From contig NZ_FXUA01000002.1 of NCBI RefSeq assembly GCF_900182815.1, positions 682,001 to 746,000 of the forward strand: a DNA stretch of 64,000 nt, written 5' to 3'. Made by a program: the position numbers and the translations under genes. Below the pieces are notes generated by a model. It ran no database searches and had not been told where the DNA came from. It saw only the letters and a list, made by a program, of their open reading frames with translations. This DNA is from Algoriphagus winogradskyi. GTDB lineage: Bacteria; Bacteroidota; Bacteroidia; Cytophagales; Cyclobacteriaceae. Each line of letters begins with the position of its first letter. Position 1 is the first letter of the stretch. Below are positions 9,255 to 17,249 of the stretch, in pieces.

Positions 9255-10625
9255 ATGAAAAAGATAATTATCATAGCTGCCACTTTATTTCTCATAACAG
9301 AAGGATACAGCCAGACAACGCTGAGCCTACAAGAAAGTAAAGACTTGGCGATTAAAAATAATGTACACATTAAAAACAGTGCATTGGAAATGGAGATGGC
9401 TCAGGAGGTAAAGAAAAATGCTTTTACCAACTACTTTCCTAAAGTAAGTGCAACAGCATTTGCTATGCGTGCGATGGACCCCATCATTAAATTCAATATG
9501 CCGGGAGGAAATTTGCCGGTATATGACGGCAATCCGGCTAACCTCGCAACGGCAACAGAGTTTGCTTATTTTCCAGGTTTAAACCTCCAGCTTTTAGATA
9601 GAGCAACGGTTGGATTACTCAATATAACCCAACCCATTTTTGTTGGTGGAAAAATCAGCAACGGAAATAAACTCGCCCAATTGGGAGTTGACGTAAAAGA
9701 GAAGCAACAACAATTAAGTTTAAATGAAACGCTATTAAAAACAGAACAACAATACTGGCAGATTGTAGTGCTTCAGGAAAAAGAAAAGACCATCGCACAA
9801 TATGAAGCGTTGTTAAACGATGTAAGCAAGCAAGTAAAGGATGCCTTCAAATCAGGGTTAATTATTAAAAACGATGCGTTGAAAGTACAGATAAAGCAAA
9901 GTGAACTTAGAACCAATAAAAGCAAACTGCAAAGCGGCAAGCAGTTAGCGATTAGGCAGTTCTGTCAAACCATCGGTATAGTGTATGACTCAGCGCTGGT
10001 ATTGCAGGAAGATTTGCAAAACATACAATTGCCAAACACTTATTACACCGATATCGAAGCTGCATTACCAAACCGGGCAGAATATCAGTTGTTGCAGCAA
10101 TCGGTAAAAGCAGAGCAGTTACAAACTAAAATGAAAAGGGGCGATTATATGCCTCAGTTAGCTGTAGGTGCTGCTGGTTATTCCTTCAACAGCTATTACG
10201 AAGGAACTAATACTACTACCAATGGTTTGGTTTATGGCACAGTGTCTATACCCATTTCCGATTGGTGGGGAGGCTCGCACGCCATCAAGGAACATAAAAT
10301 CAAGGAACAAATTGCCGAGAACACTTTCAATGATACCAAAGGTTTATTAAAGCTTCAGATGGAAAAAGCCTGGACTGATGTAAACGAATCTTATCGTCAA
10401 ATTATAATGATGGAAGAAACTGTAAAGCAAACCGATGAGAATCTGAAAGTAATGCAGACCAGTTATAACAGTGGTGTTGTCACCCTTTCGGACTTACTGG
10501 AAGCACAAGCACTGCAAACAGAAACTGCTGATAAATTGATTGAAGCCAAAACTCAATATCAACTGGCAATATCAACCTATTTACAAGTTACCGGTACCAG
10601 TAGAGAGGTTAAGAACATGCGTTAA
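9255..10625 (+). CDS. TolC family outer-membrane efflux protein
   Basis: A 456-residue outer-membrane channel protein with a Sec signal peptide (MKKIIIIAATLFLITEGYSQ). Two long helical repeats (about residues 30-240 and 260-450) typical of the TolC/OEP family follow, including TYNSGVVTLSDLLEAQ-type sequence near the C-terminus (SYNSGVVTLSDLLEAQALQ). Three monomers would form the exit duct for the RND pump. It lies 11 bases after the pump gene. No clear terminator follows. Confidence 0.92.
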   Translation: MKKIIIIAATLFLITEGYSQTTLSLQESKDLAIKNNVHIKNSALEMEMAQEVKKNAFTNYFPKVSATAFAMRAMDPIIKFNMPGGNLPVYDGNPANLATATEFAYFPGLNLQLLDRATVGLLNITQPIFVGGKISNGNKLAQLGVDVKEKQQQLSLNETLLKTEQQYWQIVVLQEKEKTIAQYEALLNDVSKQVKDAFKSGLIIKNDALKVQIKQSELRTNKSKLQSGKQLAIRQFCQTIGIVYDSALVLQEDLQNIQLPNTYYTDIEAALPNRAEYQLLQQSVKAEQLQTKMKRGDYMPQLAVGAAGYSFNSYYEGTNTTTNGLVYGTVSIPISDWWGGSHAIKEHKIKEQIAENTFNDTKGLLKLQMEKAWTDVNESYRQIIMMEETVKQTDENLKVMQTSYNSGVVTLSDLLEAQALQTETADKLIEAKTQYQLAISTYLQVTGTSREVKNMR

Positions 10626-10711
10626 AGCAATGCTATTTGTACTCAAAAGTAGAAATGGCTAACCATCTGGATTAAATGATAGAATAGAAATTAATGAATG
10701 AATTTTAAAAG

Positions 10712-11578
10712 ATGAAAAGGAAAGTATCATTAGTATTATCAAGTGGCGGCTCAAGAGGGCTGGCTCATATTGGTGCTATTAATGAATTGGAGAAACAAGG
10801 GTTTGAAATATCCTCTATTTCGGGATCTTCTATAGGCGCTGTTATTGGCGGACTCCACGCGATGGGTAAATTACCCGAATACACCGATTGGGTAAAAACA
10901 ATAAACCGACAGGTAATCTGGGGACTTTTGGATTTTGCTTTGTCAACCTCCGGGTTACTGAAAGGGGATAAAGTATTTGACAAAATGAAAACAATTATCC
11001 CCGACATGAACATTGAGGAGATGCGTATTCCTTTTGCGGCTGTAGCTACTGATCTGCTGAACGAACGCGAAATGATTTTTAAATCGGGTAGTTTTTATGA
11101 GGCCATTCGGGCATCGGTAGCAATTCCAACCGTTTTTATACCGGTTATGTATAAGAACTTATTGCTGGTAGACGGGGGGGTGTTAAATCCGGTTCCCATT
11201 GAGTATGTAGAACGTAAACAGGATTACATTCTTGTTGTGGTAAATCTATACGGAGATAAAAAAAATGAATTAAACAAAAATGTTTTGCCAAATAACAATT
11301 CGAACGATAACCAGCTTAATGGCCTCATGAAAAATATGGCCAAACTGGTTTCATCAGGAGATAAAGGAAGTTTAGGTTATTATTCTATGTTAACCACAAC
11401 CACTGCTGCTATGATACATAAAATTGCCAGGCAGCATATTGAAAGGTACAAACCGGATATCTTAATCAATATCCCTAATGATTCGGCCAATACCTTCGAC
11501 TTTCATAAAGCAGATGAACTGATAAAAATAGGGGAAATGGTTGCCAGTGAACAAATAACAAAGTATAGAATATTATAA
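10712..11578 (+). CDS. Patatin-like phospholipase
   Basis: A 288-residue patatin-family serine acyl hydrolase. The oxyanion loop SGGSRGLAHIGAI is at residues 11-23, the nucleophile elbow G-S-S-I-G at 38-42 (Ser40), and the catalytic Asp in DGG at 154-156, so the Ser-Asp dyad is complete. It lacks a signal peptide and would act on lipid acyl esters in the cytoplasm or at the inner membrane. It follows the efflux operon by 86 bases and is followed by a small gene 10 bases on, which suggests a lipid-related pair. Confidence 0.88.
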   Translation: MKRKVSLVLSSGGSRGLAHIGAINELEKQGFEISSISGSSIGAVIGGLHAMGKLPEYTDWVKTINRQVIWGLLDFALSTSGLLKGDKVFDKMKTIIPDMNIEEMRIPFAAVATDLLNEREMIFKSGSFYEAIRASVAIPTVFIPVMYKNLLLVDGGVLNPVPIEYVERKQDYILVVVNLYGDKKNELNKNVLPNNNSNDNQLNGLMKNMAKLVSSGDKGSLGYYSMLTTTTAAMIHKIARQHIERYKPDILINIPNDSANTFDFHKADELIKIGEMVASEQITKYRIL

Positions 11579-11588
11579 TTATTAAGAG

Positions 11589-11819
11589 ATGGGAAGCTAT
11601 TCTAAACTCCGTAAAATTATTCATGTTTTTCATCTCTATGGGATCAATTTATTGGGAAAAAGAAAATATGACAACTTCTATCAAGAGCTAAAAATGGATA
11701 AGGTTTTTGTATTAGGGCTAATCTTCGAGTTGGAACTTGTTACCAAAAATCAACTTAATGATGAAGATGCGTATTCAGCCCAGGTTCCAGCTTATATTAT
11801 AGAAAAATTGATTAAATAA
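11589..11819 (+). CDS. Small protein, possibly a degenerate acyl-carrier-like domain
   Basis: A 76-residue protein that I do not recognise with confidence. The second half (MDKVFVLGLIFELE, NQLNDEDAY, VPAYIIEKLIK) has the hydrophobic spacing and acidic D-E-D turn of acyl carrier proteins. The position where the phosphopantetheine-bearing Ser would sit in DSL reads MDK, so no attachment Ser is seen. Its location 10 bases after a patatin gene fits a lipid context. It could equally be an unrelated helical protein. Confidence 0.5.
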   Translation: MGSYSKLRKIIHVFHLYGINLLGKRKYDNFYQELKMDKVFVLGLIFELELVTKNQLNDEDAYSAQVPAYIIEKLIK

Positions 11820-11834
11820 TTAAAACACATTGAC

Positions 11835-11894
11835 ATGAGTGCACAAAAGAAATACAAAATGTATGAAAATCCGATAATGGAATTTCTATCGATC
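11835..11894 (+). pseudogene. 5' fragment of a gene cut by the IS256 element
   Basis: An ATG at 11835, 15 bases after the previous stop, opens exactly 20 codons (MSAQKKYKMYENPIMEFLSI) before the left end of the insertion sequence at 11895. Spacing and strand match the preceding operon, so this looks like the start of its next gene. No continuation is found to the right of the IS, where plasmid-type partition genes begin. Product unknown. Confidence 0.5.
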
Positions 11895-11946
11895 GAGTGT
11901 GTAATCTTAACTCTGTCTAAAGCTTTGAATTTTAAGATAGAGCAGT

Positions 11947-13161
11947 ATGAAAGAACAAGAATCAGCATTCAAGAAAAAAGTATTAAAACAGTTTTTATCA
12001 GGTGACAACCTGTTCCGAAAGGACGGAGCCTTAGCGCCGATACTCAAAGAGTTTTTGGAAGAGGCGCTCCACGCAGAGATGGAAGAGCATCTTCGGGATG
12101 AAGAAAATGGTTGGTCATCGGGCAACAAGCGAAACGGCACGGGCAACAAGATTGTCAAGAGTAACCTGGGAGAAGTAACGATCGAGACCCCACAGGACCG
12201 AAAAAGTGGCTTTGAGCCTAAAATAGTGAAAAAAAGGCAGCGCATATTAGCCGACAGTCTGGAAGACCAGATCCGCCCTGTATGGCATGGGAGGCAGTAT
12301 GTGGGATATATCAGCCCATATCCGGGAGATGTATATACAGAGGTCTCCACCGAAGTGATCAGCGGGATTACAGACCGGGTGGTCCCAAAGGTGAAAGAAT
12401 GGCAGAGCCGTCCTTTAGAGGATGTATATTGTATCGTATGGCTTGATGCGATGCACTTCAAGGTGCGGGAAGATGGTAAGGTGAGGCATAAGGCCCTGTA
12501 CAATGTTTTGGGTATCAACAAATAAGGGAAGAAAGAGCTGTTGGGCATGTTTCTTTCTGAAAGTGAGGGGGCCAACTTCTGGCTCCAGGTCCTAAGTGAC
12601 CTGCAGCACCGTGGGGTAAAGGATATCCTGATCGCCTGTACAGATAACCTGACGGGATTCCCTGAAGCAATCCATTCTATTTTCCCTAAGGCTGAGGTAC
12701 AGCTCTGTATCGTCCACCAGATCCGCAACAGCCTGAAGTATGTAGCTAGTAAGGAGCAGAAGGAGCTTGCCGCTGACCTGAAACTTATCTATGGGGCAGA
12801 TACCAAAGACGGGGCAGAGTCTGCCCTGTTGGACCTGGAAGAAAAGTGGGGGAAGAAATACCCTGTGGTGGTCCGTTCATGGAACAGCAACTGGGAACGT
12901 CTTAGTGCCTATTTTGCCTATACCAAACCCAACAGAAAGATCATTTATACCACCAACGCGGTTGAAGGCTATCACCGGCAGGTTAGGAAAGTCACCAAAA
13001 TAAAAGGGGCTTTCACAAGTGATATGGCACTGCTGAAACTGGTGTATCTTGCTGCAAAGAGGATCGAACGGAAATGGACGGCCCCTATCCATAACTGGGG
13101 GTTGACAGTCCAACAGTTTGCCATTAGATTTGAGGGGAGGTTAGTTTTGGACGCGGAATAA
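11947..13161 (+). pseudogene. IS256-family transposase with in-frame stop
   Basis: A 404-codon frame interrupted by TAA at 12523-12525. Reading continues in the same frame as GRKELLGMFLSES, so this is a nonsense change and not a frameshift. The DDE residues are present on both sides: WLDAMHFKVR before the stop, then CTDNLTGF and TTNAVEGYHRQVRK after it. The N-terminus (LEEALHAEMEEHLRDEENG) is typical of the family. Unless the stop is read through, the enzyme is split into 192- and roughly 206-residue parts and the element should not move by itself. Confidence 0.88.
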
Positions 13162-13174
13162 AATAATTATTTAG

Positions 13175-13208
13175 TTCCCTTCTCTTGGGTTACCCCAAGA
13201 GAAGGGAA
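13175..13208. repeat. Perfect 15-bp hairpin inside the IS right end
   Basis: TTCCCTTCTCTTGGG (13175-13189) pairs perfectly with CCCAAGAGAAGGGAA (13194-13208) around a TTAC loop. It lies between the transposase stop and the right inverted repeat. No T-run follows, so it may block transcription through the IS end or serve the element's ends instead of acting as a standard terminator. Confidence 0.65.
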
Positions 13209-13370
13209 GGACAGAGTTCGGCTAACACTCCCCTCCCACATTGTATAAACGTAATTAGGGCTGAAGTGCTTGATTAGCCTTTTTCTACAAATTAATTTTT
13301 TACATGTGCGTGTCTTTGTTCAAAAAACCGTATTAAAATCAAGCAAAACGTAAAGTCTTTCATAAGAAAC

Positions 13371-13394
13371 AAAGCCATCCTTTCAGGTGGCTTT
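13371..13394 (-). terminator. Possible terminator after the partition operon
   Basis: AAAGCCA (13371-13377) pairs with TGGCTTT (13388-13394), with an extra inner CC/GG pairing. It lies 28 bases after the end of the - strand partition operon. On the - strand it is followed by a moderately T-rich stretch (tgtttctt), so it can stop transcripts of the ParA-RHH pair. Confidence 0.5.
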
Positions 13395-13421
13395 AATTGT
13401 GCAAAAAGGAGTAACCTTTTC

Positions 13422-13691
13422 CTAAATCCCATAATGCTTAGCAACCGCCGTCAGAATCATATCTCTCATTGAAGCCTTGGTTTCCCTACCTATCTCATAT
13501 TTTAACTTATCGAACATATCAGTTGGAATCCGGAGTGAGTAGATTTTCACATCTTCTGTGTCAAACTCTTTGCTTGATGATTTTTCTTTTTGTTGTATCT
13601 CAGATTCAGGGTTGATCAGCATTCCGAGACCTCTTTGTTTTGCGCCAAGGTTTTTGTTTCCCTTGCTAGGATCGTTCAGTTTCTTCGCCAT
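13422..13691 (-). CDS. Ribbon-helix-helix partition protein (ParG-like)
   Basis: An 89-residue basic protein. Residues 1-45 are a flexible, charged N-terminus, and residues 46-89 (VKIYSLRIPTDMFDKLKYEI ... MRDMILTAVAKHYGI) have the strand-helix-helix pattern of ribbon-helix-helix DNA-binding proteins. It lies 7 bases after parA on the same strand, which is the layout of ParF-ParG type segregation modules where the small protein binds the centromere and stimulates ParA. Assignment as the centromere-binding partner rests on this context. Confidence 0.75.
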   Translation of the reverse strand: MAKKLNDPSKGNKNLGAKQRGLGMLINPESEIQQKEKSSSKEFDTEDVKIYSLRIPTDMFDKLKYEIGRETKASMRDMILTAVAKHYGI

Positions 13692-13698
13692 ATTTTTA

Positions 13699-14445
13699 TC
13701 AGTTTAACTTGCTTAAAATTTCATCGACCAGCAGTTCATAATCCTTAGCTCCGTTCGAGTCTGGTGCATAGTCAAATATGCTTTGTCCCTGCAGCTGTGC
13801 TTCGGCCAATGCTACGTTGATTCGGATTTTGGTGTCGAACACTTTATCCTGGAGATCCTCGGTGAGTTTCTCCACAATGGTTTTGGTCAGGATTCGGTTT
13901 GGGTTGATTTGGGTAATAAACACTCCACCGATTTCCAATTTATCGTTTAGGTTGTCCCGGACTTCTTTCACTATGCCCAAAAGCCGGTCCACTCCTTTGT
14001 AAGCAAAGTACTCTCCTTGTAATGGTAGCAAAATGGTGTCACTCGCTACCATGGCATTGACGGTCAATAACCCAACCGAAGGAGGGCAGTCAATGATGAT
14101 GTAGTCGTATTCTGAGCGGATAGGCTTTAGGAGTTTATGGAGGATTTGCTCTCTTCCAATTTTGGATACAATCTCCATTTCAGCTCCCAACAGATCGATG
14201 GAGGAGGGAACCAAGTCCAGGTTTTCGGAGACATTAAGGATCGGTAACTTTTTATTCTCCCGAATGGAATCATAAACAGATAATTCAGGATCACCTTTTC
14301 CCAGTCCCTCAGTCAGGTTTGCTTGGGAATCGATATCCAACAACAAAACTTTGAAACCTTTTTTGGCAAGCCCAGCACCGATGTTTATGGAGGAGGTGGT
14401 TTTACCAGTTCCTCCCTTGTGATTCATGATGGAGATTGTTTTCAT
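13699..14445 (-). CDS. parA: ParA family partition ATPase
   Basis: A 248-residue ParA/Soj-type ATPase. The deviant Walker A NHKGGTGKTTS lies at residues 7-17, LLLDIDSQANLTEGLG at about 34-49, and IIIDCPPSVGLLTVNAM at about 115-131 (Walker B region). No N-terminal HTH is present, which fits the small type Ib ParA. With the RHH protein it would segregate or stabilise the element. It is transcribed away from the conjugation genes. The AT-rich palindrome upstream may be its operator/centromere. Confidence 0.9.
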   Translation of the reverse strand: MKTISIMNHKGGTGKTTSSINIGAGLAKKGFKVLLLDIDSQANLTEGLGKGDPELSVYDSIRENKKLPILNVSENLDLVPSSIDLLGAEMEIVSKIGREQILHKLLKPIRSEYDYIIIDCPPSVGLLTVNAMVASDTILLPLQGEYFAYKGVDRLLGIVKEVRDNLNDKLEIGGVFITQINPNRILTKTIVEKLTEDLQDKVFDTKIRINVALAEAQLQGQSIFDYAPDSNGAKDYELLVDEILSKLN

Positions 14446-14487
14446 GGCTCTTTGGTTTTAACTAAAGATATGAAAACATTTTTCCAT

Positions 14488-14521
14488 AAAAAAGTATTTA
14501 TATAAATATGTATTTACTTTT
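14488..14521. promoter_or_regulatory. AT-rich inverted repeats upstream of parA
   Basis: Between parA and the XRE gene an outer repeat AAAAGTA (14490-14496) faces TACTTTT (14515-14521). Inside it lies the perfect palindrome ATTTATATAAAT. This is where a ParG-like protein would bind its operator and centromere. The assignment is by position and symmetry only. Confidence 0.4.
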
Positions 14522-14921
14522 GATTAATTCTGGTTTCCAAGTTCTCGATGATCAGGTTCTTTGATCGCACCAATTCACTGTATGAGTTATTCTCAGCAGC
14601 TAGGCGTTTCACTTCATTTTGAAGTCTTTCGATTTCTGCTTGGAGCCGGTCAAAAAAGTTTTGCTCGCTCCCTAGTTTGTCCGAGTCCATTTCACTATCC
14701 TCGATGGTGGTAATAAACATTTCTCCCTCACCCGTAGCTAACCAACTTAGGTTGATGTTATGTTCTCGCTTTAGGAGGATCTTAATCTTTCCAGAAACGT
14801 TGTTCTTGCCTCGTTCTATGTCTGAATATCCTGCCTGAGTCAAGCCCAAAGAAGCCCCGAAATCTGCTTGGGTTTCTTTTAAGAATTTCCGGATGATTTT
14901 TAGGCGTTGATTTTCAGTCAT
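14514..14921 (-). CDS. XRE-type HTH regulator with C-terminal coiled coil
   Basis: A 135-residue protein. Residues 1-55 form an HTH of the Cro/CI (XRE) family (IRKFLKETQADFGASLGLTQAGYSDIERGKNNV). Residues 80-135 are a heptad-rich coiled coil (FFDRLQAEIERLQNEVKRLAAENN), probably for dimerisation. The middle segment INLSWLATGEGEMF is typical of Bacteroidetes XRE proteins of this size. It lies upstream of parA on the same strand and could control the partition genes or the AT-rich region to its right. Confidence 0.82.
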   Translation of the reverse strand: MTENQRLKIIRKFLKETQADFGASLGLTQAGYSDIERGKNNVSGKIKILLKREHNINLSWLATGEGEMFITTIEDSEMDSDKLGSEQNFFDRLQAEIERLQNEVKRLAAENNSYSELVRSKNLIIENLETRINQK

Positions 14922-15610
14922 TTATGAGTGATTCTTATTTTTAAACGATAAATTTTTTTAATAATATAGCAAAACCATATATTTTTAAAAATAGATATAT
15001 TCAAAAGGAATTATCCGTTGGTCTTTTCGGATTGTTCGATTGGGATGATCTTCCAGACCTTTTCATTAGTTGATATCTTAAGTTCAGAGCCTAAATCAAG
15101 AAAGTGTTATCTGTGAAATTGAATATAGTCCTTTTTCTGTTTTGCAGATCATAACTTGATCCTCTAAGGCAAATATATACATACAAATGTATTTTGTGAG
15201 GCAATTATTGGTTTTCTGAATATATACATATCTGTATATCTATATATAGATATGTACAGATATAGGAATATTTCGATGTCTTTTTTCAAGTGATAAAAGC
15301 ATCATTCTGGTTTTGAAAAATGGGCTTGATTTAATCTCAGGCCATGAATTTTAGCACCTTTTTTTCCTCGCGGGAAAGTGGTGGGTTTGAGGAATGTTGA
15401 AGAAATATCTTTGCTTTTTTCAGCATGTAAAATTGAAAGAGCGTGTTGAGGAACCTTTTGCGTGTTCCTTGCAAGTTGTGTATTTGTGACACAAATTCTG
15501 CCGAATTTTTTTCACAAACACGCACTTGCCATTCCGATGTTTCTTTGCTGAATCATTCAAAATGGAGGGATTTAACCTCGCAACTCGGTAAAATTTAAAT
15601 TGACTGAACC
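14922..15610. other. Non-coding AT-rich region between XRE and GNAT genes
   Basis: No convincing gene in about 690 bases. It holds the perfect palindrome TATTTTTAAAAATA just upstream of the XRE gene, several copies of tatatacat-like sequence between 15170 and 15240, the long palindrome at 15228-15263, and a small palindrome ATTTGTGACACAAAT near 15482-15496. Such a region beside partition genes may be an origin, a centromere or a control region, but none of these is proven. A 62-codon - strand frame at 15337-15525 has no recognisable features. Confidence 0.5.
15228..15263. repeat. Long AT-rich palindrome near the partition module
   Basis: The left arm ATATCTGTATATCTATA and the right arm TATAGATATGTACAGATAT are reverse complements except for a two-base bulge. 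Additional tatatacat sequence lies just to the left (15221-15230 and 15174-15184). Possible roles are a centromere, an origin-associated site or a regulator operator. Confidence 0.55.
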
Positions 15611-16180
15611 ATGAGAAAATTCATTGAACAGGATCGAGAAAAAGTCATTACTATTTTAGTGAATTCTTTTGAAGGCAATAAATCGGTTGATTTTGTGGTT
15701 GGTAATTCGGCCACTTCCAGGAGAATTTTGATGGAGTACAGTTTGGCAAACTGTCTGGAAAACGGAGAGGTGTATATCTCCGAAAGTGGAAAATCATGCG
15801 TCTTGATCAAGTATTCTAACCGAAAGCGAAAGTCTTTTAATCTATGGATTTGGGACTTAAAACTGGCTCTCCAGGGAATTGGAATTTCAAAAATTTCGAA
15901 GGTGCTCAAAAGGGAATCAAGCATCGAAAGGGTCCAACCAAATGAGCCATTTCTTTACGTTTGGTTTATCGGTGTAGAGCCAGAGAACCAAGGTAAAGGA
16001 GAAGGATCTATGCTTCTCAAATCTGTACTCGAGTTGGCGAAGAAAAAGAACCTACCTGTCTGCCTGGAAACTTCCACCGAGCGAAATTTCAGATGGTATG
16101 AGAATTTCGGATTCTCAGTTTATGCATCTTCCGATGAATTTGGTTTTCCATTTTACTTCTACAAAAAGGATTTGCTATGA
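15611..16180 (+). CDS. GNAT family N-acetyltransferase
   Basis: A 189-residue GNAT protein. The acetyl-CoA binding motif A is seen as VEPENQGKGEGSMLLKSVLELA (about residues 122-143; R/Q-x-x-G-x-G/A pattern). Motif B follows as LETSTERNFRWYENFGF. The family transfers acetyl groups from acetyl-CoA to amines of small molecules or proteins, and no substrate can be assigned. Its last four bases overlap the start of the LuxR-type regulator (ATGA), so the two are translationally coupled. Confidence 0.85.
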   Translation: MRKFIEQDREKVITILVNSFEGNKSVDFVVGNSATSRRILMEYSLANCLENGEVYISESGKSCVLIKYSNRKRKSFNLWIWDLKLALQGIGISKISKVLKRESSIERVQPNEPFLYVWFIGVEPENQGKGEGSMLLKSVLELAKKKNLPVCLETSTERNFRWYENFGFSVYASSDEFGFPFYFYKKDLL

Positions 16181-17097
16181 CAGTGTTTGGAACTGACATG
16201 CATCTGGCGACATTTATTTTTGTCGTGTGCGAGGTGCTATTTTTTGTTTCTCAGTTGGTTTTATATCTCCAAAATCCTGCTGAAAAGAATCGACAATACT
16301 ATTTGATCCTTTTGGGATTGTTGATCATCTACAATATTGCAGGTGGCTTGTTCCCAGATCCAGAGCTCCCTATTTCATTGAATCTTCAGATCAACTTGGC
16401 TTATGGAACCGGGTTTGTAATGGGAGCATATTTTCCATACTATTTTTATCGGGTTTTCGAACTGGATGATTTGAGGTGGAATGCGCGAATTGGGGTCTGG
16501 ATATTCTTAATAGCTCCATTCCTGCTTTTCTTTTGTATTGGGCTTCCATTACTGGGTGATCTTCCCGCAACCATTTGGTATGGATTGGCGATCCCTTTGG
16601 TTTATGCGATTTATCTGATCGTGATCATTTTTCTGAGTATTAGAAAGAAATTTGAGGGGTCTCAAAATTCACTGGAAGCAATTTTGACTTATTCTGCGGC
16701 GGTGCCTTGGGTATTGCTGCCAGTTTTTAGCTATGTCGATGCTTCCCAATTTGTGGAAGTAATTTGCACAAATGGTGGCTTTATCATCATTACTTTTTTG
16801 TTTATCCGAAAGATGATCTTCGAAAACAGAAAGGTATTTGCAAAAATCAATGATACCGACCAGAGGCCACCGATTGATCCCAGTACTTTTTTCGGCCAAC
16901 GATGTGCTGAATTGGGCTTTACCAAGCGAGAGTGCGAAGTGGTTGAGAAAGTAGCCCAAGGACTTACTAGCAAAGAAATCGCAGAAGTACTTTTTATTTC
17001 AGAAAGAACAGTCAACAAACACCTTCAGACGATTTTTAAAAAGGCGGACAGCAAAAACCGAGTTGAGCTGATCAACGCCCTAAACTCCTATTCATAA
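16177..17097 (+). CDS. 7TM-type membrane regulator with LuxR C-terminal HTH
   Basis: A 306-residue protein. Residues about 8-215 contain seven hydrophobic segments resembling the 7TM sensory modules of Bacteroidetes. Residues 240-306 are a LuxR/FixJ-type HTH (LGFTKRECEVVEKVAQGLTS, then KEIAEVLFISERTVNKHLQ). A one-component membrane sensor that binds DNA is the simplest reading. It lies directly before the candidate oriT and mobilisation genes, with a GNAT enzyme coupled upstream, so control of transfer is plausible but unproven. Confidence 0.82.
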   Translation: MTVFGTDMHLATFIFVVCEVLFFVSQLVLYLQNPAEKNRQYYLILLGLLIIYNIAGGLFPDPELPISLNLQINLAYGTGFVMGAYFPYYFYRVFELDDLRWNARIGVWIFLIAPFLLFFCIGLPLLGDLPATIWYGLAIPLVYAIYLIVIIFLSIRKKFEGSQNSLEAILTYSAAVPWVLLPVFSYVDASQFVEVICTNGGFIIITFLFIRKMIFENRKVFAKINDTDQRPPIDPSTFFGQRCAELGFTKRECEVVEKVAQGLTSKEIAEVLFISERTVNKHLQTIFKKADSKNRVELINALNSYS

Positions 17098-17129
17098 AAC
17101 AGATTTTAAGGGACGAACCCATTGATTAA

Positions 17130-17169
17130 GCATATCTGCGTATAGGCGATTTTCTATACGCAGATATGC
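17130..17169. other. Candidate oriT hairpin
   Basis: A perfect 16-base inverted repeat, GCATATCTGCGTATAG (17130-17145) and CTATACGCAGATATGC (17154-17169), encloses an 8-base loop. A second smaller hairpin (TCTAGG/CCTAGA, 17192-17215) follows. It lies in the 150-base gap immediately before the MobC-like and relaxase genes, where origins of transfer usually sit. A bidirectional terminator is less likely because no T-run follows. Confidence 0.6.
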
Positions 17170-17249
17170 CTATTTATCGCATTTACGCAGTTCTAGGTAT
17201 TTTTTTTCGCCTAGAGAATCCAATTCTTTACCCCCATCAACATGTAGCC

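Larger units (their letters stand above)
11895..13230 (+). mobile_element. IS256-family insertion sequence
   Basis: An element of about 1.34 kb holding an IS256-type (Mutator-like) transposase frame. The imperfect terminal inverted repeats begin GAGTGT and end AACTCTGTC: left end 11895-11917, right end 13210-13230 on the reverse strand, differing by a two-base gap and a few mismatches. Flanking bases (tatcgatc left, ccctccca right) do not form the 8-9 bp duplication expected from a simple insertion. It marks the border between the efflux block and the partition/conjugation block. Confidence 0.8.

Noticed and set aside
11907-12728. 273-codon - strand frame
   Set aside because: It is antisense to the IS256 transposase and has a composition typical of a shadow frame (Ser/Cys/Arg-rich), with no motif.
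11887-13238. Target-site duplication of the IS256 element
   Set aside because: The 8-9 bases on each side (tatcgatc and ccctccca) do not match, so no duplication can be claimed.
15337-15525. 62-codon - strand frame in the AT-rich gap
   Set aside because: No domain, leader or ribosome site, and its sequence overlaps palindromic non-coding DNA.
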